The position numbers and the translations under genes are program-made. From Tolypeutes matacus (taxonomy: Eukaryota > Chordata > Mammalia > Cingulata > Chlamyphoridae), in contig JAKSZT010033014.1 in assembly GCA_026826555.1 (NCBI GenBank), forward strand, positions 255,707-319,706: 64,000 bases of DNA, in the 5' to 3' direction. How positions within the stretch are numbered: position 1 is the first letter of the stretch; each line of letters opens with the position of its first letter. Under the pieces are notes generated by a model, which worked only from the letters and a program-made list of their open reading frames with translations, searched no databases and was not told where the DNA came from. Positions 12,049-24,842 of the stretch are shown piece after piece.

Positions 12049-14746
12049 GGAATGTCTGGAACTGTACACAGAGTTAAGTCATGGATACTAGGTATTAGTC
12101 ATGTTTTAAAGATGCTCTTGTCAATTTGTTAAAAGTGAATCACAATTCAAGTTTCTGCTGGAGATGTGTGTATGGGACGACACTTAGGTGTTATTCCCCT
12201 TTATTTTTTTATGAAGAGTTTTCTACTCTCGGTGTTAGGTTTATATATGTTCATGTATGATTGACATGCATCACTAAAATATATATATTAAGTGAAAGCA
12301 GGGGGAGAAAGACAGATATGAACTTTGGAATTACCTATTTCTCTAAAGCGGACTTCCTTTTGTGTTTCTTCTGTATGGAGGCTCTAATCTGGCATACAGA
12401 GAGTGGACATTTTATTCTTGACCGGTGAAATAAATATTTGTTTAATCGTGCAGTTTACTTTGAGGCATTCATTCTTTCTAAGTAAAAAATGTCCACTTTG
12501 TAAAGTGCTCACACGTCCTTTCACTAAATTACCACTCATAACAAGATCTCTTGGAAAACCATATTATTTCCAAATACAGATTCTAAGAGCAATGGAATCA
12601 AGGGCAAGGAAGGAATTAGAACATTGATTTTTATGAACCATTCCTCTTCTGCATGATATCTTGTAAACAGTTGAGTCACTCTTTCTCACCTTGTGGACCT
12701 TACCGGTCCCTTTTACATTTCTTGGTGTTGGTAAAACTTCATAGTTATTCCAAAAAAGAGAATCATTGAGAAACATTTCTTCTGTTCCCATTATTTTTCT
12801 GCTAGTGAGAGTAGTTTAAAATTATTCCAATAAATAATAGGAAGAAAATGTAGTCCAAAATTTTATGTAAAATATGCATTCCACAGGATCTCTTCTCTCT
12901 GTGTTCTTTATTTTTACAGATTTTACTATTTAAAAGGGCTAAAGGCTGTCCTTTCCTATTGTCATTGACAAGGTAGTGGAAAAATTCATTTTGCCTATGA
13001 AAATATTGGTTTATATACCATAATATATAATTAGCCATTCTTTTAAAATGTATGTTTTAATGAAGTCTTAAATTCATTTTTTTGTATTTTAAATACTCCC
13101 AATTACTCTATGAGAGAGCAACGTCATTCTATTCTGACATATTGCTAATTTTCATGTCCAATTGGTCACATTCTTGTTTTCCTTAATTTATATTTATAAT
13201 AGAATCAATAAATTAAAAAAAAAACCAAACATTTATGCAGCCGGTCAGAATTGTCAAACCTCTATTCCCAGCATGTTTCCACATGTGTTTTAAACTTTCT
13301 GAAAGATCATGAGTAAATATTTTTGTATATTTTTCCACCTGCCACTGACTATATTTTATGTTTAAAATACACTTTCATACCCTGACTTCAACATATCTGG
13401 ATAGATGTTTTTATGGGAAGTGTCTTTATTGAAGACGCTTGGGTTTTAATTTTTCCACATACTCCTGTGTTGCCTATTGGTGGTTTCCTTCTATTTTAAT
13501 TTTCAACCAGCACTCCAGCACACTGTACAGATCAATCAGCACTTGGTTGTTATTGTTCAGGATTCCTTTGTTCACCTCTTTTCTGTTTTTAGCAATGCCT
13601 TCTCTCCTGCTGCTGTCTTTTCCAAAGAGCCCATTCTTCCATGCCCCCAAGTTCGAAATTATTATCCTACAGAAGTGTTTGTGCTGTATCCAGCTAAGGT
13701 GCCTGCTTTGGAGAAACAGAAAGAAGAAAAGCCTGGTCAGTAACAGGGAAACAAAGCCTGGCCAATTGTCAAGGGACTGCATTTGCAGGATGACCAGGAT
13801 TTTAGTGTTAAAATGATCCACCCCTGCGAGCCTTATGGAATCCAATGCAGAATTTCGATTTCATTTTACATGGAACGGTTATCCACTGCCCTGATCTAGG
13901 ATGTACCTGGTGTCTGGTGACCTTTTGAAATGAAGACTCTTCACTGAGATGGCAATCCTTTCTCATTCTATTCTAATTTTTTCTTCTGCCCTTGATTCAT
14001 TGCTCTTAGTCCTCTGGTAGGAAATTATATGGCTTTCCAAGTGATCTGGTCATGTGTTGTAATTTAGCCCAAGTATAAGTGAGCACTTTACAAAGAGGAC
14101 ATTTTTTCCTAGGAAAGATGAATCCCTCAATGTAATTTGCATGATAAAACAAAAATTTATTTCACCCCTAGAGATTATAAGGTCCACTGTTTCCCGGGTA
14201 TAGAATAATTAAAATTTTGTTATTATTCATTTCCCCTAAATATGACTGATTATTTTCCTTTCCATGTGTCTGTGCCTTCTTAAATATTTATTATGACTGA
14301 TCATATTAAATCTAATCTTACCTAAAATCCCTTTTCAAATCAACATTCACTTTCAATCCAATATACTTTTCAGTCAATAATTTAAAGTCCTTTCAAAAGT
14401 TTTAACACAGCCATGAATTGTTCACTTTGCCCACATCATGCACTCTGGGATGAGTCATCAAAAAAACTGAGAGATACACGGAAAACTTTAATCGAGGATG
14501 GTGAGAAAAGCACCTTTGCATGGCAGTGTCAACAAATGGATTGAGAGGTGAATAATATATTATTTATGATTCTGGATTCTCTTTATTTATTTTAATACTT
14601 AAAGAGCTGTTGAAAACATTTAATAATGATTGAAGAAAAGAATACACACTTCTGTGAATATATGACGCACCAGGGAATGTACGCATTTGATAAGTAAGAT
14701 AGTGGTTTAATATGTATTAATAAAACAGACTTGATTTAAAAGTCGT
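12049..14746 (+). repeat. 3-kb satellite unit 5, B1/P type with head deletion
   Basis: The B head carries the inverted segment (about 12402-12624). Around 12731-12745 the text jumps from TTGGTGTTGGTAAAACTTCA to ATAGTTATTCCAAAAAAGAG. This removes roughly 320 bases that unit 7 keeps there. The P second half starts near 13430. A C unit follows. Confidence 0.84.
12402..12624 (-). repeat. Inverted 220-bp satellite segment inside B1 unit 5
   Basis: It has the same architecture as at 6326: CAGAGAGTGGACATTTTATT marks the left edge and TTAGAACATTGATTTTTATG the right edge. On the minus strand it reads as the ordinary direct segment ending AAAATGTCCACT. Confidence 0.86.
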
Positions 14747-17700
14747 GGGGATGTCTGAAATTGTACACCCGAGTTGAGCCATGAAAAATAGGCCTTATTC
14801 ATATTTTATAAATTCTTTGGACAATTTTTAAAGAAGGAATCACATTTCAACGATCTCCTGGAGATGTGTGTACTGACCACTGTTAGTTTTCATGCCCATT
14901 AATTTTCTAAGGTTGAGATTTTGGCTCGCCTTCAGCATTTGTATGTTCCTGAATGATTTATATTCATCACTAAAATATATATTAAGTGAAAGAGGGTGCG
15001 GAGAAACAAATATGAAGCTTTTGAATTACTTATTTCCCTAAATTCAGCTTCCTTTAGTGTTGCTTCATTATCAGAAGATTATAATCTACCAAGCATAGAA
15101 TGGAGTACGGTGCCCTCTGCTGGATGAATTTGGTCCCTGACTTTCAGATCCTTTCGTCTTACCCTGATAACCTGTAAATTGTCGAGTCACTCTTTCTCAC
15201 CTTGTGGACCATACACGTCACTTTTTCCTTTCTGTGTGTTGGCATTGTACTTCATAAGCCATAGGAGAACTTTGGAGGTTGTAAGTTATTTGTACACTAG
15301 TTCAATGGTTTCATATTTGTATATGTCCATCTGTTTCTTTGCAAAAAATTTTTTGAAAATATTTCCAATACATTCTCAAAATTTACAATATGTCAAGAGC
15401 AGGTATTCATATATGGACACCTGCATCACAATCTCTCTGCCATCGGGAACAGCAAAATTGTGTCCAGAAAATCAGGAATATTTCCTTGAAAGAAATCCCC
15501 GAGTGATGTAAACATTCAGTACAGAATTGGAAGTCATGTAAAATGATGTCCTGTGGATTATTGATTTAAAATTGTGATTATTCATAAAAGGAGTCATCAG
15601 TGAGAAGCATTTCTTCCCCTCCCATTATTTTTCCTCGAATTAGAGTTGTTTAATATTCCAATATTTATTAGGAAGAAGCTCTGGTCCAAAAGTTAAGTTA
15701 AAATATGATGCCACAGGAACTCTTCTATTTGAAGCCTTTTATTTTCCCAGAGTTTTCTATTTACCGAGTTTTCTATTTACAGAGTTTTTTATTTATTTTT
15801 ATTTTTTTTTTGAGTTGTGTAGCCCTTTATTAGCAACTAAAATAGAAGGTATCTGTTGTACAACATGGGTAGTAATTGTCTATAACTGGAGATTTATTAG
15901 AATCTAATACAGATAATTTATAAATGCAATTTCTTTATTAAAAAGCTTCCACCCTTCTTTGTTTGTGTACAATTTGCAAAACTATTCTCCAAGCAGAATA
16001 TATGTGCACAAGTCTGCAAAGAGTGCAAATTTAGGATATGGTAAATGCTTTACAGGTTACTTTCAAAAATCTGTCTGCCACAACTGGGCCTTTACATTGT
16101 CATCTTTTTTGATGAAAATATTTTGATGCCGGCCTTCCTTCCACTGCCCTAAACAATAAAGCATTTTTTTAATGAGTTGAAAATAAGGAAGGACTACACC
16201 TACTAGAAAAGAAGAGAAGAAAGTTCTATTAGTTTGAGGTTTCAGAATCCCCCAAAACCAGGAACAGTATCTTTGTAAGGGGTAGGCTGGGACCCAGACA
16301 GAGTATGAGTATGTGCAGGTGGCATCCCTGAGGATTCAGAACTTCAGTGGACCGTGAGTGCTCCAGCTGCGTAACTCACTGAACTGTCTTGCCAGTTTCT
16401 ACACTGGCTTGACTGGGCATAATTCAAAAAGGAAAAGCTCATATTCATTCCATTCTTCTGGAGCTCTGTGATAGCATTTAATAACACCCCAATGGGATGT
16501 CTTCCACATATTGTATTATGGTATTTCTTCAAGTAATTACTAAAAGATACAGGGTCTAACTGTTCTATAATACTCATACCCATTTTATCTTTCAAATTAA
16601 CACTGAGTGGGTATGGGGAAAAATTCTTTCTGCCTAAGTATGGATTTATTTTTATAGCAAAACAAATAATTAACCACTTTTTTTAACATGTATACTTTAA
16701 TAAAGTCTCAAAATTTCTTTTTTCAATTTTAAATTCTCTAAATTGCTCTATGAGAGAATACCGTCATTGTGAGCTGATGTAGAGTTAATTTTCACCTCCA
16801 ATGGGACACATACTTGTTTTTTTTTAAGGTATAATTATAATAGAATCTATAAGTTAAAAAAAAAAAAAACTTTTATGCTGTCGGTCAGGATTTTCAAAGC
16901 TCTATTCCCAGCATGATTCCACACATGTCAGATTCTTTCTGACAGATTATGAGAAAATATGGCATTTTTCCACTAGCCACTGACCATAATTTATGTTTAA
17001 AATTCACTTTCTTACACTTCTTCAACATATCTGAATAGTTGGTGGCATTGGCAGTGTCTGCTTTGAAGATTCTTGTGATTTCATTTTTTCCACATTCTCC
17101 TGAGGTGGCTAGAGGAGTTATCTTTCTTTCACAATTTTCGAAGAAGCACCATACCACACTGCACAAGGAAACCCGGGTTTGGATTCTTTCCTCCAGGATT
17201 CAATTGTTCTCCTCTTTTCTGTTTTTAGCAGTGCCATCTCTCCTGCTGCTGTCTTCTCCAAACATCCCTTTCTCCCTGCCCACAAGGTCCAAATAATTAG
17301 ACTGAAAAATTGTTGGTGACACACAATGCTATGGTCCCTGCTTTGGAAGAGCAGAAAAAGACAGACGGCCAATAACCGGGAAATGAATCCTGTGCATTTT
17401 TCCTGGGACTGCATTGGAAGGATGACTAAGAATTTAGTGTGCCACACTCCCCCCCCCTGCGAACCCTTTTGGAATCCATTGTTGAAGTACGATTTTATTT
17501 TACATGCAAAGGTTTCCCATTGCCTTGATGTACTATATATGTGGTGTTTGGTGGCTATTGATAATGAAAGCTCTTCTTTAAGATGGCAATACTTTCTCAT
17601 TCTATTCTAATTTCTTCCTCTGCCTTTGATTCCATTGCTCTGAGTATCTCTAGTTGAAACTAATATGGTTTTCTAGGGATCCTGTTATGTTTGACAATTT

Positions 17701-18389
17701 AGGCAAAGGACGTGTGAGTATTTTATAAAGGGGATGTTTTTCACTCAGAAAGAATGAATGCCTCAATGCAAACTGCACGATGAAATAAAAACTTATTTCA
17801 CCCCTTGAGATTATAATTTCAACAATTTCATGGGTAATAAAATAATTAAAAATTTTTAATAATTTATTTCCCTAAAATCATACTGATTATTTTCCTTTAT
17901 AAGCGCCTGTGCCTCATTAAAATTTTATTAAGACTGATTATATGAAATCTAATTTTACCTAAAATCCCTTTTAAAATCAACATTCTCTTTCCATCTAATA
18001 TACATTTCCATTCATAATTTTAAATTAAAGTCTTTTCAATAGCTTTAAAAAAGCTATGCATTTTTCACTTTGTCCACATGGTGCACTATGAGATGAGTTA
18101 TTAAGATAACTGAGAGAGAAACGGAAAAATTTGTTCAAGGATGCTGAGAAAGGCACCTTTGCATGGTAGTGTCAACAAATGGATTGAGAGCTGAATAATA
18201 TTTTATTTACTGTTCTGGATTCTGTTTATTTATTATAATTCTTAAAGAGCTGTTGAAAACGTTTAATAATGATTGAGGAGGAGAATGCGCACCACTGTGA
18301 TTATATGAAGGACCAGGGAATGTACACATTGGATAAGAAAGATAGTGGTTTAATATGTATTAATAAAACAGATTTGTTTTAATAATCGT
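14747..18389 (+). repeat. 3-kb satellite unit 6, C head, R then Q, interrupted by MEMO1 pseudogene
   Basis: The C head (GTTGAGCCATGAAAAATAGG, CTCCTGGAGATGTGTGTACTG) runs to about 15780. The retropseudogene occupies about 15785-16588. The unit then resumes at CTTTCAAATTAACACTGAG with R-like sequence and changes to Q type near 16960 (CCACTAGCCACTGACCATAA, then GAAGATTCTTGTGATTTC at about 17065). The C-to-Q switch makes this a hybrid unit. Confidence 0.83.
15785..16588 (-). pseudogene. MEMO1: 5'-truncated processed pseudogene of MEMO1
   Basis: On the minus strand, 16588 down to 16347 encodes about 80 residues that I recognise as the C-terminal end of MEMO1 (mediator of cell motility 1, about 297 residues in human). 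They include [31 protein letters not shown] and the end [12 protein letters not shown], followed by TGA at 16346-16344. The frame is continuous, with no stop or frameshift. About 530 bases of apparent 3' UTR follow, then AATAAA (minus strand, 15831-15826) about 15 bases before an A-rich tail ending near 15785. The lack of introns, the 3' UTR and the tail identify a retrocopy. Roughly the first 215 residues and any promoter are missing, so it cannot make MEMO1. I could not find a clean target-site duplication. About 20 bases of satellite appear to be lost at the 5' junction. MEMO1 itself is a cytosolic protein acting in receptor-tyrosine-kinase and microtubule signalling (known for the family). 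Confidence 0.93.
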
Positions 18390-21374
18390 GAGTATGTCTC
18401 GAACTGTACACCCAGTTAAGCCAATGATACTAGGCATTAGTCATGTTTTCAAGATGTTCTTGCCAATTTTTAAATGAGAATCGCAATTCAAGTTTCTGCT
18501 AGAGATGTGTGTATGGGACGACTGTTAGGTATTATGCCCCTTTATTTTCTTATGATGAGACTTCTACTCTCGGCGTCAGGTTTATATATGTTCATGTATG
18601 ATTGACATGCATCACTAAAAATATATATTAAGGGAAAGCAGGGTGAGAGAGACAAATATGAAGCTTTGGAATTACCTATTTCTCTAAAGTGGACTTCCTC
18701 TTGTGTTTCTTCTGAATGGAGACTGTAATCAGGCATGAATAGAGTGGACATTTTATTCTTGACTGGTGAAATATGTATTTGTTTAATCGTGCATTTCACT
18801 TTGAGGCATTCTTTCTTTCTAAGTGAAAAATGTCCTCTTTGTAAAGTGCTTACAAGTCTTTTGCCTAAATTACCACACATAACAAGATCTCTTGGAAAAC
18901 CATATTATTTCCAAATAGAGATCCTAAGAGCAATGGATTCAAGGGCAGAGGAAGAAACTAGAACATTGTTTTTATGAACCATTCCTGTTCTACATGATAT
19001 ATCGAATACAGTCGAGTCACTCTTTCCACCTTGGGACTTTAGAGGTCCCTTTTGCATTTCTGGGTGTTGGCAGGATCCTTCATAAGCCAGAAAAGTTATT
19101 TGGACGCTGGGAGCTAGTTTTACTCTAGTTCCTTGGTTTCATTTGTGTATATGTGGATATGTTCTTGGTAAGAATGATTTTGATTTTTTTCCCAATAAAT
19201 CTCAAAAATCACAATATGACAAAAGAGCAGCAATTTGTATATGGACACCTGCATCACAATCTCTGCATTCAGCAACAGCCCAATAATGCATTGAAAATCA
19301 GGAATGGTTTCCTTGAAAAAAAATCCAGGACTTTGTAAATATTCAATAAACAATCATGAAGTCATGTAAAAAGAGTTCCTCTGAATTATCTATTCAAAAT
19401 TGTGATTATTCCAAAAAGGAGAATCAGTGAGAAACATTTCTTGTGCTCCCATTATTTTTCTGCCAGTTAGAGTAGTTTAAAATTATTCCAATAAATAATA
19501 GGAACAAAATGTTGTCCAAAATTTTATGTAAAATATGCATTCCACAGGAACACTTCTTTCTGTCACCTTTTATTTTACAGAGTTGACTATTTGAAAGGTC
19601 TAAAGACTTTCCTTTCCTATTAACATTGACAGGGTAGGGGAAAAATTCATTTTGCCTAAGTAAAGATTGATTTATATATCATAATATATAATTAACCATT
19701 CTTTTAAAATGTATGTTTTAATGAAGTCTTAAATTAATTTTTTTGTATTTTAAATACTCCCAATTACTCTATGAGAGAACACCGTCATTCTATTCTGACT
19801 TATTGCTAATTTTCACGTTCAATTGGTCACATTCTTGTTTTCCTTAATATATATTTATAATAGAATCTATAAATTTAAAAAAAAAAATTTATGCAATCGG
19901 TCAGAATTGTCAAACCTCTATTCCTAGCATGTCTCCACATGTGTTTTAAACTTTCTGAAAGATCATGAGTAATTATTTTTGCATATTTTTTCCACCAGCC
20001 ACTGACTGTATTTTATGTTTAAAATTCACTTTCATATCCTGACTTCAACATATCTGGATAGTTGTATTTATGGGAAGTATCTTTATTGAAGATGCATGAG
20101 TTATAATTTTTCCACATACTCCTGTGTGGCCTATTGGAGGTTTCTTTCTATTTTAATTTTCAACCAGCACTGGAGCACAATTTACAGATGGTTGCCATTG
20201 TTCAGGGTTCCATTTCTCACCTCTTTCCTGTTTTAGCTATGCCTTCTCTCCTGCTGCTGTCTTTTCCAAACCCCCATGGTCCAAATTATTAACCAGCAGA
20301 AATGTTTGTGCTGCATCCAGCTCAGGTCCCTGCTTTGGAGGAGCAGAAAGAAGACAAGCCTGGCCAGTAACAGGGAAACAAATACTGGCCATTAGTCATG
20401 GGTTTGCATTGGCAGGATTACCAGGATTTTAGTGTAAAAACGCTCAACCCCTGCTATCCCTTTTGGAATCCAATGTAGAACTTTGATTTCATTTTACATG
20501 GAAAGGTTATCCATTGCCCTGATCTGGAGAATATGTGGGGCTTGGTGAACTTTGATGATGAAGGCTTTTCATTGAGATGGCAATACTTTCTCATTATGTT
20601 CTAATTTCTTTCTATGCCCTTAAATCCATTGCTCTTAGGATCTCTATTTGGAAATTAGACGTTTTCCAAGAGATCTTGCTTTGTGTGGTAATTTTGGCAA
20701 AGGACATGTGAGCACTTTACAAAGAGGACAGTTTTTACTTAGAACGAATGAATGCCTCAAAGTAAACTGCATGATTAAACAAATATTTATTTCACCAGTC
20801 AAGATTAAAATATCCACTATACCATGGGGAATAAAATAATTAAAAATTTGTTATAAATTATTTCACATAAATCAGACTGATTATTTTCCTTTACACATGT
20901 CGGTGCATTCTTAAAATTTTATTATGATTGATTATATTAAATCTAATCTTACCTAGAATCCCTTAATAAATCAACATTCTCTTTGGAACTAATGCGTTTC
21001 ATGTGATAATTTTTAAAAAAAATTCAAAACCTTTAGAAAATCCATGCAATGTTCACTTTGTCCACATGATGCAGTATGGGTTAAATTATCAAAAAAACTG
21101 ATAGATAAATGGAAATAGTTGTTCTAGGACGGTAAGAAAAGCATATATGCATGTCAGTGTCAAATAATGGATTCAGAGTTGATTAAATGTTTTTTAATTT
21201 TCTGTATTCTCTTTATTTATTGTAATTCTTAAAGAGCTGTTGAAAACATTTAATAATGATTGAAGAGAAGAATGCACACCTCTGTGATTGTACAATGGAC
21301 CACGGATGGCACACATTGGATAAGTAATATAGTGGTTTAATATGATTGAATAAAAGAGCCTTTTTTTTTATTGC
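18390..21374 (+). repeat. 3-kb satellite unit 7, B1/P type
   Basis: The B head (GTTAAGCCAATGATACTAGG, GGGACGACTGTTAGGT, TCTTATGATGAG) carries the inverted segment at about 18740-18966. The P second half starts near 20090. It has no other insertion or obvious deletion, so it is the best reference copy of the B1 class. Confidence 0.87.
18740..18966 (-). repeat. Inverted 220-bp satellite segment inside B1 unit 7
   Basis: The left edge is AATAGAGTGGACATTTTATT and the right edge is CTAGAACATTGTTTTTATGA. The minus strand reads as the direct segment that ends AAAATGTCCACT. The ATAGAGTGGAC junction matches, in reverse complement, the junction that opens the inverted block at 42058. Confidence 0.87.
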
Positions 21375-24300
21375 GGGGATGTCTGGGATTGTACACTTAA
21401 TTTTTGCCATGGATAATAGGCATTAGTAATGTTTTAAAGATGATCTGGCCAATTTTTAAAAAAGGAATCACAATTCAAGGTTCTGCTGGTGATATGTGTA
21501 TGAGACTACTGTTAGGTGTTTTGCCCCTATATTTTCTAAGGTTGAGATTTCTACTCTCAGTGTCAGGTTTATTTATGTTCAGGAACGATTGATATGCATC
21601 ACTAAAAATATATATTATGAGAAAGAGGGTGGGGAGGGACAAATATGAATCTTGGATTTGCATATTGCTCTAATGTGGTCTTCCTTTTGTGTTTCTTCAG
21701 TGTCAGGTTGTAATCTGGCATGCATTGAATGGAGGGCGGTACCCTGTGCTTGATGCAATAGGTCCTTGACTTTCATGAATCATGCCTCTTCCACATGATA
21801 ATTTGTAAACAGTTTAGGCCCTCTTTCTAACCTTGTGGACCTTACAGTTCCCTTTTGCACTTTTGGGTGTTGGCAAGGTCCTTCATAAGGCATAAGAGAA
21901 ATTTGGACTCTGGGAGCTATTTTTACTCTAGTTCCTTTGTTTCATTTGTGTATATGTGGATCTGTTTCTTGGTAAGAATGATTTTTATTTTTTTCCCAAC
22001 AATTCTCAAAAATTACAATATGATAAAATAGCAGCTATTTGTATATGGACACCTGCATCACAATCTGCACAATATGCACCAGCCCAATAATGTCTTGAAA
22101 ATCAGGAATGGTTTCCTTGAAAAAAAAATCCTGAGCTTTGTAGACATGCAGTAAAGAATCGTGAAGTCATGTAAAAAGAGTTCCTCTGAATTATCTATTT
22201 AAAATTGTAATTATTCAACAAAGGGGAATAAGTGAGAAACATATCTTGTGCTCCCATTATTTTTCTGCCAGTAAAAGTAGTTTAATATTATTCCAATATC
22301 TATTATGAAAAAAATCTAGCCCAAAAATTAAGGTAAAATATGCATTGCACTGTAACTCTTCTATTTGTAGCCTTTTATTTTAACAGGGTTTACTATTTAA
22401 AAGGGCTAAATACTTTCCTTTCCAATTAACATTGACAGGGATGCAGGAAAAATTCTTTTTGCCTAATTAAAGATTGATTTATATACCATAATATATAATT
22501 AACCATTCTTTTAAAATGTATGTTTTAATGAATTCTTAATTTTTTTTTCTTTTTTCTTTTAAATCCTCCCAATTACTCTATGAGAGAACACTGTAATTCA
22601 AATCTGACTTATTGCTAATTTTCACCTCCAATTGGCCACATTCTTGTTTTCCTTAATATATATTTCTTACAGAATCAATCAATCAATAAAGAAAAACAAC
22701 AATGCAGTCGGTCAGGAAACTCAAGCATCTATACCCCAGCATGATTCCACATGTGTTGGAATCTTTGTCACAGCTCAGGAGAAAATATTATTGCATTTTT
22801 TCCACCACCCACTGACCATACTTTGTTTTTAAAATACACTTTCATACCCTGACTTCAACATATCTGGCTATTTGGTTGTATAGGTTGTGTCTGTACTGAA
22901 GTCTCTTGGGTTTTAATTTTTCCACATATTCCTGAGTTTTGTAATGGTATTTTCTCTCTGTTCCAATTCTTAAAAAGCACCGCACCACACTGCACAAGGA
23001 AATCAGAGCTTGGATTCTTTCTTCCAGGATTCCATTGTTCTCCCCTTTTCTGTTTTTAGCAGTGCCTTCTCTCCTGCTGCTGTCATTTCCAAACAGCACG
23101 TTCTCCATGCACCCAAGGTCTGAATAATTATTCTGCAAAATTGTTTGGGTCACACCCAGCTAAGGTCCCTGCCTTGAAGGAGCAGAAAGAATACAAGACT
23201 GGCCAGGAAAAAGGACTCAAATACTGGCCATATTTCCTGGGATTGCATTGGCCGGATGACCAGGTTTTTGGTGTGCCACACAGCACCCCGGCGAGTCCTT
23301 TTGAAATCCAATGCAGAAGTTCGATTTCATTTCAAATGGTAAGTTTATCCATGGCCCTGATCTGAGATATATTGGTGATTGGTGAACTTTGATAATGAAG
23401 GCTCTTCATTGAGATGGCTATACTTTCCCATTCTATTCTAATTTCTTCCTCTGCCTTTGATTCCATTGTATTTAAAATACACTTTCACCCCCTGACTTCA
23501 ACATATCTGGCTAGTTGGTTGTATAGGATGGTCTGTAGTGAAGTCTTTTGGGTTTTAATTTTTCCCCATACTCCTGAGTTGCTTAATCTTATTTTCTTTC
23601 TGTTCCAAATTTTAAAAAGCGCCTCACCACACCACACAAGGAAATCAGAGCTTGGATTCTTTCCTCCAGGATTCCATTGTTCTCTTTTCTGTTTTTAGCA
23701 GTGCCATCAGTCCTGCTGCTGTCTTCTCCAAACATCACTTTCTCCATGCCCACAAGGTCTAAATAATTAGACTGAAAAATTGTTGGTGACACACAACGCT
23801 CTGGTCCCTGCTTCGGAAGAGCAGAATGAAGACAAGACTGGCCAGTAACCGGGAAATGAATCCTGGCCACTTTTACTGAGACTGCATTGGCAAGATGACC
23901 AGGTTTTGGTGTGCCACGCTCCACCAGTGCTAGCCCTTTTAGAATCTAATGCAGAGGCTTGATTTCATTTTACACGGAAAGGTTATCCATTGCCCAGTTC
24001 TAGGTTATATGTGGTGTTTGGTGACCTTTGATAATGAAGGCTCGTCATTGAGATGGCAATACTTTCTCATTATGTTCTAATTCCTTCGTCTGCCCTTGAT
24101 TCCCTTGCTCTTAGGTTCCCTATTTGGAAATAATATGGTTTTCAAAGAGATCTTGTTATGTGTGGTAATTTTGGCAAAGGACATGTGAACACTTTACAGA
24201 GAGGACATTTTTTACTTAGAAAGATTGAATGCCTCAAAGTAAACTGCACGATGATACAAATATTTATTCACTGGTCAAGATTAAAATGTCCACTCTATTA

Positions 24301-24842
24301 CAGGGAATAAAACAATTAAAATTTTGTTATAATTTATTTCCCATAAATCCGACTGATTATTTTCCTTTACATTGTCAGTGCATTCTTAAAATTTTATTAT
24401 GATTGATTGTATTTAATCTAATCTTACCTAGAGTCCCTTTTCAAATCAACATTCTCTTTGGAACTAATATGCATTTCAGTTCATAATTTTAAAATAAAAA
24501 CTTTCAACAGCTTTAAAAAATCCATGCAATGTTCACTTTGTTCTCATGATGCACTAAGGGTTAAATTATCAAAAAAACTGATAGATAAATGGAAAAAGTT
24601 GTTTAAGGACGGTAAGAAAAGCACATATGCATGTCAGTGTCCACTAATGGATTAAGAGTTTTTAATTTTCTGTATTCTCTTTATTTATTATAATTCTTAA
24701 AGAGCTATTGAAAACATTTAATAATGACTGAAGAGAAGAAGGCACACTTCTGTGATTATACGTAGGACCAGGGATGGTACACATTGGAGAAGTAATATAG
24801 TGGTTTAATATGATTTAATAAAAGAGCTTTTTTTTAAATTGT
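21375..24842 (+). repeat. 3-kb satellite unit 8, A/S type with internal duplication
   Basis: The A head is followed from about 22860 by an S second half (TGAAGTCTCTTGGGTTTTAA with CACATATTCCTGAGTTTTGT). At about 23469 the text jumps back from GATTCCATTG to TTTAAAATACACTTTCA. A stretch of about 640 bases is therefore present twice (about 22826-23468 and 23469-24110). Confidence 0.83.
22826..24110 (+). repeat. Direct partial duplication (about 640 bp x 2) within unit 8
   Basis: Both halves begin TTTAAAATACACTTTCA and run through the same landmarks in order: TGACTTCAACATATCTGGCTA, a TTTTCTGTTTTTAGCAGTGCC block, and GGATGACCAGG or GATGACCAGG. The junction is CCATTG/TATTTAAAATACAC near 23469. Unit 9 has the same duplication with the same join. 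Confidence 0.8.

Noticed and set aside
16344..16595. A functional MEMO1-like small protein
   Set aside because: Only the C-terminal quarter is present, the frame opens without a proper ATG at the 5' junction, and a 3' UTR and A-tail show it is a retrocopy.
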